From the NCBI GenBank assembly GCA_032164295.1, contig JAJHTX010000008.1, positions 1,798,001-1,862,000 of the forward strand: DNA of 64,000 nt. Reading direction: 5' to 3'. The position numbers were made by a program, and so were the translations under genes. Positions 1-12,720 of this stretch are shown piece after piece (the first letter of the stretch is position 1; each line of letters starts with the position of its first letter). Source of the DNA: Inonotus obliquus (taxonomy: Eukaryota > Basidiomycota > Agaricomycetes > Hymenochaetales > Hymenochaetaceae). The notes below the pieces were generated by a model that worked only from the letters and a program-made list of their open reading frames with translations, was not told the origin of the DNA and searched no databases.

Positions 1-3000
1 CGATGTATCTTCTATTCAGGGCAGCGCTGGATGACACTGGCCATAATTCGCACCTTACTGAGGACAGTACAAATGTCCAAATGTCTAGATAGTCCCCAAG
101 CGGGAGACAGTACTCGAACAAACGAACAATGTAGATAGGAACTCTTGGCTTTGTAGATAGGTACCCATTTAAAGAAGATTCAGTCTTGTGTCTCTTACTT
201 CCATCGGTGGGAATAATGCCGCCTTGCGCCTTCAAAACTACCCTCGCAGTTCTCACACAAGGAAAGAATGAGACAAACTTAAAATTTCCGGATGATAAGA
301 GAATTGCAAATATTTACAGGGCTCTTCCATGGGAAGCTGTCAGCGCTCAGAGTCGAAAAACTCAGCCTTATCGAGCCAGCGATTGAAAATAGCACATTCC
401 GCCAATTAGCGACGTGACTCTCAGACGGTCAACATACCCGACCCGAAAACTTCTAGCTCAGAAAAAAACCTTGGTTTTCTCGCATGCGCCGCTGCACAGC
501 GGCGGTGAACACTTCAAATAGCAAAAGGGTCTAGGCTTCTCGAATGGGTTCTATGATGATAGGCGATATCGTTCTCCTTGAGGAGACCAAGGGCTCCAAA
601 CATTGGGCCGTAAGAACAACCGAAATGAGTTGTTGTCGCTGTGTTGCCTGTGAATACCGCCCATCACACCGAGACAGCTGCACCAAGGGATGAATGTAAG
701 TCATTCATCGTGCACCCTTCCCGCTGCGAAGCTCGATTCGGAAGTGATTTCTACGTACTCGTGGTATATTGGAAAATATAACGACTGCTGATCTCCGAGA
801 TGCCGCAGACCGAGGAGTTGATCGTTCGGCAAAATGACTGAGGAATAATTATGTTTGAGATAGCTTCCTAACGCAAGCCGTGAGGGTCGAAAGGCCATGA
901 ATGACTCCGCCTGTTTAGGAATGATGAGCGGAAGAACATATGAAATTAGCCAGGACACGCGCACAGTTTGAGAGACCCCGCTTTCGAGAAACACGCCTTT
1001 TGTTGCGAAAATACTCAGTGAATGAACAAACTGTAGACCTGAGCCATGATATTACCAAACTTCCTTGTTTCGCCAGAATCTTCCATAGCAGTAACTCCCC
1101 TATCATTATCGTCCTGCAAAGTGGTTGGCCCGATTGCAAATATACCAAACCAATAAGCACTCCCAGATCTGTTTCTGTTGCATTGGAAAGAAGCGCCCTT
1201 TATCCCGCACTCCCATACTATCACCACGCGCGCATCAGGAAGAAAAGAACTCGCGCTGCATGCTGCATGCTCGTCTGAAACCATGTGTTGAATGTGCCGC
1301 TTAGGAAAGAAATGACAGTTCAAGAGAAACTTTCGGTGATTGCGCTGCGATACACGCCGAGAAAGCAAATTTGGAATAAGCGCTATCGCCCGCCCTTCTA
1401 AGTCCGGATTGTTATCTTGAAGATCGTAAATGATCAAGCAAGGTTGGGGGGATAGGACAACTGGACATGCCATATAGTCATATCAATGATCCACCATACG
1501 TTCCCGGGCCATTCACCGCGACCAATCCATCATCATATCGGATTACTGGCGTATTTGCACCATCAATCATATATCTCATCTTGATGTCCGAGTCATTCCA
1601 GGAAATGTAACGTTTGTCTTCCATAACGAGGAACGAAGATCACCCCTATCCATGTCAATAGCAGCAATGACGCGTATTATAAGTCCTTGCGATGCTTCAT
1701 TGCGTTTTCTGGGCGGGCAACGGCCGAAGGCGAAGGGAAGACCGACGTAAGTTCACTTCTGGCGCTAGAGCATCGTATTCGTGTAATTGAGATCAGTTAT
1801 TCTTGTCAGATAGGGGAAGAGTTTGATGGTTGCGGCCCGATGTTGATGTGTTGAGGTGAATTCAAGACTCAAGACGCGACGCAGTGTTTGGTTTGGGTAG
1901 TTTCAATCGGAGACCGAATTTATTCCCACGATAGTTCTCACCTATGTATGTACACCTATGTACACCCATCTCGAGTAAATATAAAAAGTAAAAAGCATTG
2001 TTACAGGCATAAGCTCTTCCGTGAAAAGCTACCGAGGTACCAGAGAAACGGGTAGAGTGAACTATCAGAGCTTCCGATAGAGTCACTTTGGGGTACTAAG
2101 ACACTCCTAAAGGCCATTCTCATTCTCTTCTGCCCGCTTCGGGTTCAGTACTGCTTTCTTCTGAGGTATTCACCTGTAGTAGCCCAAAAGGAGTTCCAGG
2201 ATATGGATTGATTCTGATACTGTCGTGTAACCTGTTACTAGTTGCCGAGTTAGCCTGCCACTTCGTTTAGCAAACTGTCTTTCGCCCAAGTATAATTCTT
2301 CTGAATCATGCCAAGGAAGGCGAGTTCGTTGATCTTCCGCGTTCCCGCCTTATCGGTTGGACCAATAACCTTTATGCCTTTATAACTTCGTATCCTCTAA
2401 TTAGCTCTACGGTCTAGCTCTGTGGTTGTTCCTTCATTTTCCTTAGCTTCATCCAAACACGATGAAATGAAACGCACGTTACTCCTTATTTTCATTAATT
2501 TTGTCACCGTCATCGTTACCCGCCACTCGTTGCTCCTTACTCTCCAACAGATCAGAAATACTTTCTTCTTTTTCACGCCGATCTCGTCGGAATTCCCGTC
2601 TTGAACTCTCGTGCCGTGCTAAAGTCTTCCTTCTTCTCTTGAGCCGCAAACCCCTTTCCCGCAACGAGCGCACATACAATACCAAATAGAGTTCTCAGTA
2701 AACATGGGCTCAAGGATGCTATGTGATTGGGAAGTACACTCCTATGTAGTGCCGAGTCCCGCCCCTTTAGAATCCGCTTACGGGCGAGACCATAGACAAG
2801 GCGATAGTAATAGCAAATGGCTAGACAGCTGCGAACTGGTATTTGGCTCGCTTATCGTCATGCCGCAACGAATCGGATACACCTTCCTGTATCAGTATCG
2901 ATATGATCTCATTCAACAAAACTGCTCTTACTTGAGTTGGACATTTCTTCTCATTTGAATCCGCTCTAAGGCCAAGTTCACGAAGGTTTACAGCATGACG

Positions 3001-4106
3001 CTCGCTTCGAGTTCCATCAGCGCTTCTTCGGCTTGCCGAGACACTGTTCGCAGTTATGTATGTAAGTGCATTGACTGGCGAAAGCGGAACCAGGTGAATA
3101 GAGAAGCGTGAGGAACAATCCACGACTCACAAGCGCCAATCAGGTACAGCAAAGGAAGTCATTTCCTGTGAACTTGTATACCGCCGCCGGAGTCTGGTTC
3201 GGCAGAGTTCGGTCCGCATGCTTAGGCAACATTAAGTCCAGGAAACACGAAAAACGCAAGGATTGAACTAGCGCAAAGTAGTTAAGGCAAGAACGTGAGC
3301 AACTATTATTGCATGCATAGACTCCCGAATAGGGCACCGACTTCAAGATGAAACGTAGAAGCGCTTCTTTACGATATCAGGTCAGGCGGCGCATCAGGGT
3401 TGACAGTCCAAACTCGACGGACACAGTTGCAGAGCGAAGAGGGAAAGATGCTCTACCCCTCGGTCTTGAGAACGCAAGATGAGACAAAACGTCGCACGAG
3501 ACGGCATACTTTCGCCACTCGCCCCCAGTAGGACTGATACGAAAAAAGAACGTCAATCAAATGATCTAGAGCGGATCCGTCGATCCAGCATATTTACGGA
3601 ACAACTTCAGCTTGGATGCGATTTCGCAAGAATAAGGTATGTTCTGTGCCATACGGATCGGGCTGGTTTGTGAACTGAAAGGCGTTTACGGAGCAAGTAC
3701 AATGGAAGAGAAAAAGCACGAAGGCATGAGCAAAAGCAAAGGAACCCAATACGCCCATGGCGTTGAGACGGTGTTGGGATGGGAAAGATGGTGTAAAAAT
3801 GATGATAGGGAGATGGTTCCTGGTAGGAATGGATGTGCTGCACCGGGAACGGAATTGCCTCCCTTGATAGGCTGGTCAACGCTCAGGCGGGCCTACTCCG
3901 ATGTCCTGGTCGTGGAGACAATCTTCCGTTAAGTACTGCCAGAGCAGAATTAACAGTTGGTTCTTGTCGTCCCCACACCCTCCTCCTCACGCATCATTCC
4001 CATCCTCTTCTCCCCCGCTCGACCATTCCTTCCCTAGTCTCTCGAGATTGACAAATCTTAAGCCAGATTCTTCTAAAGTCTTAGGTTCTCAGACTTAGTT
4101 GCCGAG
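1..4106. other. Gene-poor region upstream of first GT2 gene
   Basis: I see no open reading frame longer than about 150 codons that resembles a known family, and no gene model with consistent splice sites. The final part, roughly 3700-4106, is the promoter and leader of the GT2 gene that follows. It contains a pyrimidine-rich stretch around 3955-4060, typical of fungal promoters and leaders, and is partly similar to the leader of the second GT2 copy. The rest may be decayed repeat DNA, but I could not identify a family. Confidence 0.5.
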
Positions 4107-7100
4107 ATGGATTATGATGCATATGACGCGATTCTTCATCATGTTTTCCAACAGACACAAGGTGATGTCTGGTTCATGGATCCAGAAGACAATATTGCCG
4201 CAGGTGTCTGTCTACGCGTCAAGCCTGGCCGTTTCCGCGTATTCCCATACGAGAATCAGTTTCTTGCAACATTTGAAGCTGCCGTGCGAGGCCTAAACCC
4301 AGTGGTGGCCGTGAAGATACGTAGTGCCGCGGTACATGCTGCCCTAGCAACCGTGTACGACCCAGTTCCTTAGCGGTCACAGAACATCTTGAGACTCACG
4401 ATGATATGAATAGATCGGATGACGCCGTTGCGTTGTATGTTGATAAGAATACACGCATACAAATACTCGAAACCATAAGCCGTCTCCCCCGTGCCGACAA
4501 GGAGCAGTGCGCTGCGTTTATCGTAAGCATCGTCGATTTGTTTGAGCTGAAGCCTATAACCTGACGGAATCTTTCTGCAGCGAGACGAACGAGTGCTTGT
4601 AGTTTGGGCGGATAGTCTTGAGTACATTATTCCCATTGTTGATGAATTCGAGGACAAGCTTATCAAGCTTGTCTGGCGTGCTCGCCCTCCACCCTCATCA
4701 GCTTCGGCCGCCACTGCTGGTTCAACAGGAGCTCTTCCACCCTCTGGAGCTGCTTCTCAACAGAAGTTGACTGACAACGCAGCGAGCGAAGGAAGCCAAG
4801 AGCCAAATCCTGAGCCACCTACGACAGGCAGTACGGAGACGAGAAAAGGCTTTTCGTGGTACGGATGGCGTACGTCAAAAAGTAATCATGGTCTGACTTC
4901 AGGTGACCGCACGGAAAAGATTGATATTGAGTCCGGCGACGAAACACCTGAGCCTCGTCCAATTCGTCTCCTCGCCCCTATCTATGCCGGTCTAGGCGTG
5001 GCGATGTCTTTGTTCTTCATTGGCTCCGGGGTCAATACCCTCATCACGGAATGGATACTTGACGGCAAACTGATACGCTTCGCCTTCCTCGTGACGACTC
5101 CATTTTTGTTTTGCGTCGCAATCTTCTTCTCGCTGCAGCTTATCGGAAACATCGCGTTCGTGATTGGACCGGTAGCCCAGTTCCACGAGAATAGCAAATA
5201 TTATAGTGCAGTGGCCCCGAAGCCAAACAAGCAACTGGACAATGACCTCCCGCACATCACAATTCAGATGCCAGTTTACAAGGAGTCGCTCAAGGAAACC
5301 ATGTAGGTGCTTTACTTGTGTGGATCCAGTCAGTTTGCTGAACTCATATACAGCACTCCATCGGTCCAATCGCTGAAAAAGGCTATGCAAACGTATGCGA
5401 GGCAGGGAGGAACATCCGCAATCTTCATATGCGATGATGGCCTGCAATTGCTCAAACCAGAAGAGCGCGAGGAGCGCCTCGAGTTCTACGCGAACCACGG
5501 TATCGGCTTCGTCGCCCGTCCTCCACATGATAGCGCAAACCCTGATGGATTCAAACGTGCGGGCCGATTCAAGAAAGCCAGTAACATGAATTACGGACTA
5601 GCCCTATCATTGAAAATGGAGAAATGCATTCAACGTCTCCATGCCGAACTCGAGCAACGACGCGCCGAGGTCTGGGAAAGCCGGGCCGCGAGCCGAGTTG
5701 TAAGTCGCGCCACCAGTCGTGAAGATCTGCAAACAGTCGAGGATGAAGGCGAATTGGACGACAATGAGGAGAACGAAGAAGACGAGGAAGAGAAACTCGA
5801 GGAGCGTGCCCTGCAGACGGCCATCGAGGAGACATTTGCGGAGTCAGGTCACCGCTTCAGACCATGGGCAGCACATGCTCGTCCCCTCAGAGTCGGCGAG
5901 ATCATTCTCATCGTCGATTCAGATACCGTCGTCCCGGAAGACTGCCTTCGTGATGCCGCACGCGAGCTATCGGAATGTCCTGAAGTGGCGATCATCCAAC
6001 ACGAGTCCGATGTCATGCAGGTCGCGCACCACTATTTCGAGAACGGTATTGCCCACTTCACACGCAGGATCAACCGCTGTATCTCCATGGCTTGTGCAAA
6101 CGGAGAGGTTGCACCGTTCGTCGGACACAATGCGTTCCTCCGATGGTCCGCTCTTCAGGACGCTGCCTTCATCGACGATGATGGGATCAGGAAAATATGG
6201 TCCGAGTCAAATGTCAGCGAAGATTTCGACATGGCTCTCCGCCTCCAGCTCAAAGGCTACATCATGCGCTGGGCTAGTTACAGCAATGGCGGTTTCAAGG
6301 AAGGCGTCAGTTTGACGTGCGACGATGAATTGAACCGATGGCAGAAATACGCTTACGGGTGCAACGAGCTCATCTTCAACCCTCTAATCGAGTGGTGGCG
6401 AAAAGGCCCAATCACAAAGCAACTTCATATCTTCATGTGGAGTAACGCGCCGATTCACTACAAGATTTCGATGTTGAGTTACATGTTCAGTTACTACGGG
6501 ATTTCGGCGGCTGTTACACTCACTTTTCTGAACTATCTGGTATTGGGATTCGCACTCGAGATCGATGGCTTTTATCTGCACAGCTTCGAGATATGGCTCG
6601 CCTGCACTGTCGTATTCCTCGGGGTTGGTAATCTCGGCTACACACTGCTCGAATATCGCTTGGGCACGAGGAACATACTGGAGGCGTTGGTGGAAAACCT
6701 CACCTGGGTACCGTTCTTGTGAGTGGGAGTATAGTTTCCTCATTTGGAGTAGAATGACTAATCTTTTCCAGCTTTGTCTTCTTTGGCGGTCTCTCGATCC
6801 ATCTCTCCCAAGCTCTCCTCGCTCACATGTTTTCATATAACATCACCTGGGGGGCTACGAAGAAAGAGGTTGAACGATCCAATTTCTTCATTGAAGTGCC
6901 GAAGATCCTTCGTCGTTTTTGGCTGAGCATTGCGGTTTGCATTCTGATTATTGCAACAGTCATAATCCTCGACACAAGTCTCATCCCGATTGCATGGAGA
7001 GTATCTATGAAAGATTGGGCCGTTATTCTCCCACTTGCAATTGCAGTCGGATGTCATTTGCTATATCCAGTGGTTTTGAATCCTTGGTTTATGATCTTTA

Positions 7101-7108
7101 GCTACTAG
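4107..7108 (+). CDS. Multi-pass family 2 glycosyltransferase, copy 1 of tandem pair
   Basis: Five exons: 4107-4354, 4414-4522, 4581-5302, 5354-6718 and 6772-7108 give 926 aa with every phase intact. An N-terminal soluble domain of about 150 aa is found in fungal GT2 proteins of this type (I believe DUF7928). A Ser/Pro-rich linker follows, then two membrane segments at about 252-273 and 286-313, a GT-A catalytic region starting near residue 344, and several C-terminal membrane segments. Visible GT2 residues are D387-D388 (CDD), D548-x-D550 (DSD), E649-D650 and R688-W689; the position of Q in QxxRW holds E. An acidic and Arg/Ser-rich insert of about 100 aa separates CDD from DSD. The family transfers sugar from a nucleotide-sugar donor at a membrane, usually building a polysaccharide; the substrate here is unknown. 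The paralog lies 8.6 kb downstream in the same orientation, and their promoters are partly alike. Confidence 0.85.
5862..6152 (+). repeat. Identical tract shared by GT2 copies (copy 1)
   Basis: These 291 bases match 14474-14764 without a mismatch at a constant offset of 8612. The flanking exon sequence differs at many synonymous sites. The tract covers the DSD motif and the following catalytic region and lies wholly inside exon 4. I interpret it as a gene-conversion tract; the match itself is read directly from the sequence. Confidence 0.9.
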
Positions 7109-10100
7109 TTCCAATGGACTAACGGTATTCTGAACCATTCATTTTTTATGACTCACGCGTTCAAGGCCCCGGTGTTTTGGATATTTAAGTCACTCATTTT
7201 CTTCTCCCCTCCTTTCTGATCGACTTAGTATACAGCCCGCACTTCAAGTTGAGCCTCATTCTGAGGTGCAATTTCCTTTGTTTCCTTCTTGCATAGTTTA
7301 TCGACACTCAATAGACTTGTACTTTATCAAGAAATTATGAGCCCGTTTCCTTGTGGATACTGGCGCCTCGCACGATGCTTCATCGAGTATTTCTAGTATC
7401 GATGGATGTCCCGAGTTATCATTCGGTTAATACTGCTCAACATCAAGTGTCAAGTTATTCAATATCCAAGCAGGAAAGGAAACGGGAATTACACTAGCTG
7501 GACGCCATGGATGAATGAAATTGGATTTATGTGTATGATTCAAAACAGTACTCTTAAATATAACAAAAAAGAATTCAATCTAGCGTTGGGTCGACTGACT
7601 TCTGCCGTATCACTACAGTATAATGCAAGTGTTGACTCCAGTACCGGTGACACACGCTTTTGGTACCATCAAATCATGTATCCTTTCAATCTTCATCGAT
7701 GAAACCCAAAATCTTACTTTGAATTCCCGCTCCGTTCCCGACGAAACGTCCGTAACAAAACACGAATGCTGTCCCTAAATTACTTCTTCGCCTCATCCGT
7801 TGTTCGCCTCTCAGGCGTGGTACTGAGCACTGTGGCAGTCACACTTGACTTTTCTATTTCTAAGCCACTCCTAACTTGAAGGAGAATACCATCCTACTTT
7901 CTTGGATATCCGATGTTCTCGGCCCAAGGGACCTAAAAAAATATGAAATATCTACTTATATGAAGTTCACACTTACATTCCCTTACCTTGCTCGAAGAAT
8001 CTCGAAGAGATTCATAATATTTATAACGAAAAGAACCCTAACGCCGCTCACACATCCAAAATCGTACTAGTCTGAGCTATACTTACAATAGCTACTAACA
8101 AAGACTTCTCTAGAACCCAGGCTGTGTGGGTCGCATCAAAAGCCCTGGAGTGGAGTCAGGGAAGGGAATCAGTCCTGTTTCTTCTTTCAACTTGTTTCAA
8201 ATGCATGACCACCCGGACGGAAGCTTCCGAATCTGCTATTACAATTCGTATCCTTGCTTGAGGTACACAGCAGTGCCAAGACTCCACAGGATCCTCTCTC
8301 TCAAACAGTAGACTCGGTTCTTTGCGTTGACGCGTTGACGTCTGAGTCTATTTCACAGTACATTACCCTGGACAAAGCGCAGGTACCCAGTTCCAAAGAG
8401 CAAAGAATACTGTACCGTCTACCGTTCGGCAATATCGGAGGTAAACATGTTTGCGTCTCGTCCCGGGCTATTTATAGCTCGTCGGTGTGATGCGTAATAT
8501 TATAATTATAGATATGATTATATAGAATGTGGAGGATAGGAAGAACAATCGGTAAGATGCAATATAATAAAAGATATGCGAAGCAACTATAGTCGTTCTC
8601 GCGATCTTGATTAGTGCTAATGCAAGCGACTTCGAAGGGAATGCTGTTAGGTATTCAATCTTGCATAGAAGAATACCGTAAGTTGAGAACCTATGGATGA
8701 ATGGTTTCGGCGGGCCATTGCATGGAGAGGCTGTTGGTCTCAGGCTACTATTTCGTGTCCGTGTTTCTATTCGACTCCTAGAAGGTGAAACACAGAATAG
8801 CTTCTGTGAAAAGTGAGGAGCGGTGTCGCATTTCTCCGTTATGGTTAGCATGTGGCGCCAGTCGGTGAATCTAGTCCACGAACATTTCGTATTGCAGCTT
8901 TCAGGAGTTCAGGACATCCTTCCAAATCTTCATGGTAAGTTACAGTACTCTCCAGGTGTAGATCGGAATTTCTAAGTATAGACGTGTGAGTGTATCTGAT
9001 GTTATTGGCAAATGATACGAACTCAAACCTTCTTGCGGCATCAAGTGTAGACACGGTGGGATGTAACGACGACAGTATCCGAAGTTTCCTTTCGTGAGTT
9101 CAATTCAAGTTCAGATAATGGATGGCTTCCGCGAAGCGCTCGGCAAGAAGTTTAGTATTATTGAGAAGTCAGCGAACCGCGATGCGTCTCGTAGACATCG
9201 CAAGAATTCGAGTCCTTATTGATGTCCTTGAGGAAGAATGGAGGAAGAATGGAAACATATCAAAGGGAGCCTTGAACAGGGGCGCAAGCTGTTGTATGCT
9301 ACGGTTTGGGTAGCATTGTTACTCCCACTGTATGGTCGTGACGATTACAATCCAGTTTCCGGTCCTCACAGCACATTAGGATGACCCTTCTGAGGCACAG
9401 AATATCATAGAACACCATACCACGCAGCGCTTGTGCTAAAGAAAGAGCTTATTCTCCACAGCTCCACAGCTGGGTTTCCGGTATCCGATCGTACTCTCGA
9501 CGCCACGCTGCTTTCCGCGACTGGACAGTATGTCCTCTAAGCGGAAGCTGACCGAGATACAATGGCAACGAAGAAAAGTTCGAATTGTATAAGTGGTGTT
9601 TACTCTCACCGTGTGGGCCAAGGCATACGGTAGTCCTAGATTCCAAGCTTCAATTTCACGCCCCTTATAGGAATTACGCAAGACACAACCATCGGGCCTT
9701 GTTACCGTGATAGAATCTTTGATCGGGAATGAAACCAAAGTCCACATTGGCTCCAAACATCACGTTATGCCCGATGCGCCATAAATCTACCTCTCAAAGG
9801 CCGCAGGTTTCGTGCATAGAAATAGATTGATATCAGTTGAGAATATTTCATCATTGATGGCCAATGTCTCACGGAAACACCGCACCATGATAGATACCCA
9901 CGTCCAAGGGTCCTTTAACTACTCTTAGAGTACAGACTTCCGCGTTGAATCCGTGGCGCTTTCGGTAGAATGTTTCAGAATTCACCGACACTTATTTCCT
10001 AGACTTCGTCGCAAATACGTCGAGTTCTCCAGTACAAGCCTTCAATTTACAGAAGTTAGTCCAGGTGTTTTCCTATCCAGTAATCTTGTGTACCAGCTTA

Positions 10101-12720
10101 TCTTGGCTTCTGGCAAGACGCCGTGCACCAATACGCTTGGGGGCCAGTTCATGTGAAAGAGATAGAGGCACTAGTATCGTACCTGACGTATTCCTCGACG
10201 AGAAAGGAACTGCATGGAAGATGAGACCGCGTTCTCTTCATGTTCCATCAGTTCGCTACATACTTGACTGGACGTTATCTGAATGAGCTGCTACAACGGT
10301 TTGAGTTTGAATGTCGTGGCATGGCGCGGAGAAGAACTTTAGGCGGAGTTTCAATATTTCTTGCCGTGCCGTCATGCCGAAGCGTTCCGTATTCGATACT
10401 CGCTGAAGTTCATCAACAATCACCACTAATAACTCGTATCCCCACCTTCATTGTCAGAAAGGTAGGGGGGAACCCGTATCGTATGCTACATGACACCGTA
10501 GCAATTTCCGATAAATTACGTCCGTGAAAATGGACATGATGAAGATTGCAAGTTTTTTTCGGATACCTCTTCAACGAAATTTTCGATGCTCTTTCTGGTA
10601 TACTTGCTATCGATTCTGTTAAGCGCCTGCCGGGTGCAGAAGGGATTTCCTATCGTCGAATCGCCAAGCATTCCGTCTTATCGGGCTACTCGGGTGGCGC
10701 GATGCTTCATTTACAAGGCTTTCATGGCCGCTGATTGCCTTCTGGTTCTCCTCTCCTATCGGCAAGAATCTGAGTCCGAACCGAGCGAGTACGGATGTCG
10801 CGGACATTCTGGTATTCCGGCTTATCGCCCGGACCGATACTGTTCGTTCATACTCGAGATTAGTACGCATCTGATTAAGTCAGCCGTTTTGAGTCAGCTT
10901 GAGCCTCCAAAGGTTGATCGTTGCAACGGTTCGCAGCTTCTCGCTCTTCACACCGATCATGTTGACGACTTCCTTTTTCACGCCGATCCGGTCGCACTTT
11001 GTGACTTCGACAAACTCTAGCGATTAGAGCCGCAGTAGGCCGACTTTCCGAGCCGCAGTGAGTAGGCCTCCGGTACCCTGATGGCAATGTCTACAGCGAC
11101 AGGTTGAGGGCTTCCATGCAATCAGTCCGTACGCTCAGTGCCGTGATAAGTCTCGTACCTTGCGTATCCGCTTACGGTATAGTCTTCTGACAATAACTTA
11201 CCGAATATCAATACAGTCGGCAACACAGCTGCTCTGACTTTGAATTGCTTATCTTTGATGATGGGTAGCGTGCATCGTAAACGTCTTCCTGCATCATTGG
11301 CCTGACAAAATTTATTTGTCAGTGTATACGTGTGAGTTCTTAACATTATCTTGCTTGGCGCCCAGTTACGAAACTTACTTCAAGTTCGATAGACGCTTTC
11401 AATTTGCCGGAATGCCGTTTCGCTGCCAACGATATCTATTGACTGACTTAATCGGAAAGAGAGGAATACAGAAGCACAAGGGACTATTCAAAGCTTGCAA
11501 GCGTCGTGTTAAAGCCAGGGGCCGATCAGGGACAGGAGATTTCCTACATCTTGCATGTCAATGGGGGTAGATTCTCGCGGTACAATGGATTAGGGACAAA
11601 CCGTGTATAAGAGCGGAAATCACACCCGGAGCGAGAACAAACGCGAAAAGAGTTGCAAAAAAAGAGTTTTGAGAAGGAGATAGGCCGTATCAAACCAACA
11701 ACTAGTGCGGATAATCGATGATTTGATACTCAAGTGCACCTCAAGGGAGAAAGTAACGACCGAGTCGAAATGGATGAGTGATCGATTCCGCCGGTGTATA
11801 ACTTGTGGTATTGAGATCGTGCGCGATATCGAGGACAGCGGTCTAGATGGATACCTCAACAGAAGCGGCGTCGACGGACGAGGGGGAACAATGCGCTCAA
11901 CTCGATACGGTCAAAATGGAGCCAATACCAACGAGACGAGAGCGCACTGAGGCACTGGCAGACCGAGATAGCGCGTAATAGGCACACGGTCGATCGCGCG
12001 CAAATCCGCCGTTGATCCCAGTATAATTACATCGGATTGCATCAGCAAGGCAGCAAATTTTGCAATTGCCCAAAATCGAGGTCTTTTGGAACGCGTGGTA
12101 CACGGAGGATTGATGGATCGCGAGGGGGGGGTGCCGGTGGCGGTGATGGGGCAGATAGGTCGGAATAAGGGACTCGGAAAAGGCAAAGGCACCCGAGCAC
12201 ACCGAGGTGTTGAGATGATGAATCCGTGTTGATTGAGAAAAAGGAGACGGAAGTATTGGTTCCTGAGAAAGAACATGATACTACGCCGAGAACGGAACTG
12301 CGCTGCCGTTGGACAGCTCGATCAAGGTAGGCTGTGCCCGTCCGCTTTTCAGGCCACACAATCTCACCTTTTTTTCCCTTTTCACTTATTTTTTTAGTGT
12401 AAGAGATCACATCTTTGATTCCTATTTTGTTTATTTTGCTCTGTTTGCGCGTTGTTTGTTCCCACCACGTGCGAGGCTGGTAGATCGACGGTCCGTTAAG
12501 TACGCCTCGAGTGGCATTCAATCCGCTCTCTGTCGTCCTCCCACCCTACTACTTCCTCCTCTCGCTTCCTCCTCGACTCTCCCTTCCAATCACCTTACCA
12601 CGACCGTTTCCACTCCAGCTTCCCAGGCGACACATTTCACCTCTGCTTCTTCCTAGTCAAATTACTATTTGATAGGCTCACACACTCCTTTCCTAAGCTC
12701 TCGGTTCACAAAGTACCGAG
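7109..12720. other. 5.6-kb gene-free spacer between the GT2 paralogs
   Basis: No credible gene was found. Only short, overlapping open frames without family resemblance are present. About 8490-8580 is AT-rich. The last part, about 12170-12720, is promoter and leader of the second GT2 gene: it resembles the region before the first copy and holds a pyrimidine-rich leader at about 12340-12660. A 16-base match (ctttttcacgccgatc) links about 10970 with about 2570, in weakly similar surroundings, which may mark a very old repeat family. Confidence 0.5.

Noticed and set aside
601..700. Resemblance of caccgcc/cccatcacacc to the rRNA small-subunit 3' end
   Set aside because: Only a few bases match and the surrounding sequence does not fit conserved rRNA.
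4992..5528. Long open frames antisense to the GT2 genes (also 6384-6836, 13380-13778)
   Set aside because: They mirror the codon bias of the sense exons and have no family resemblance.
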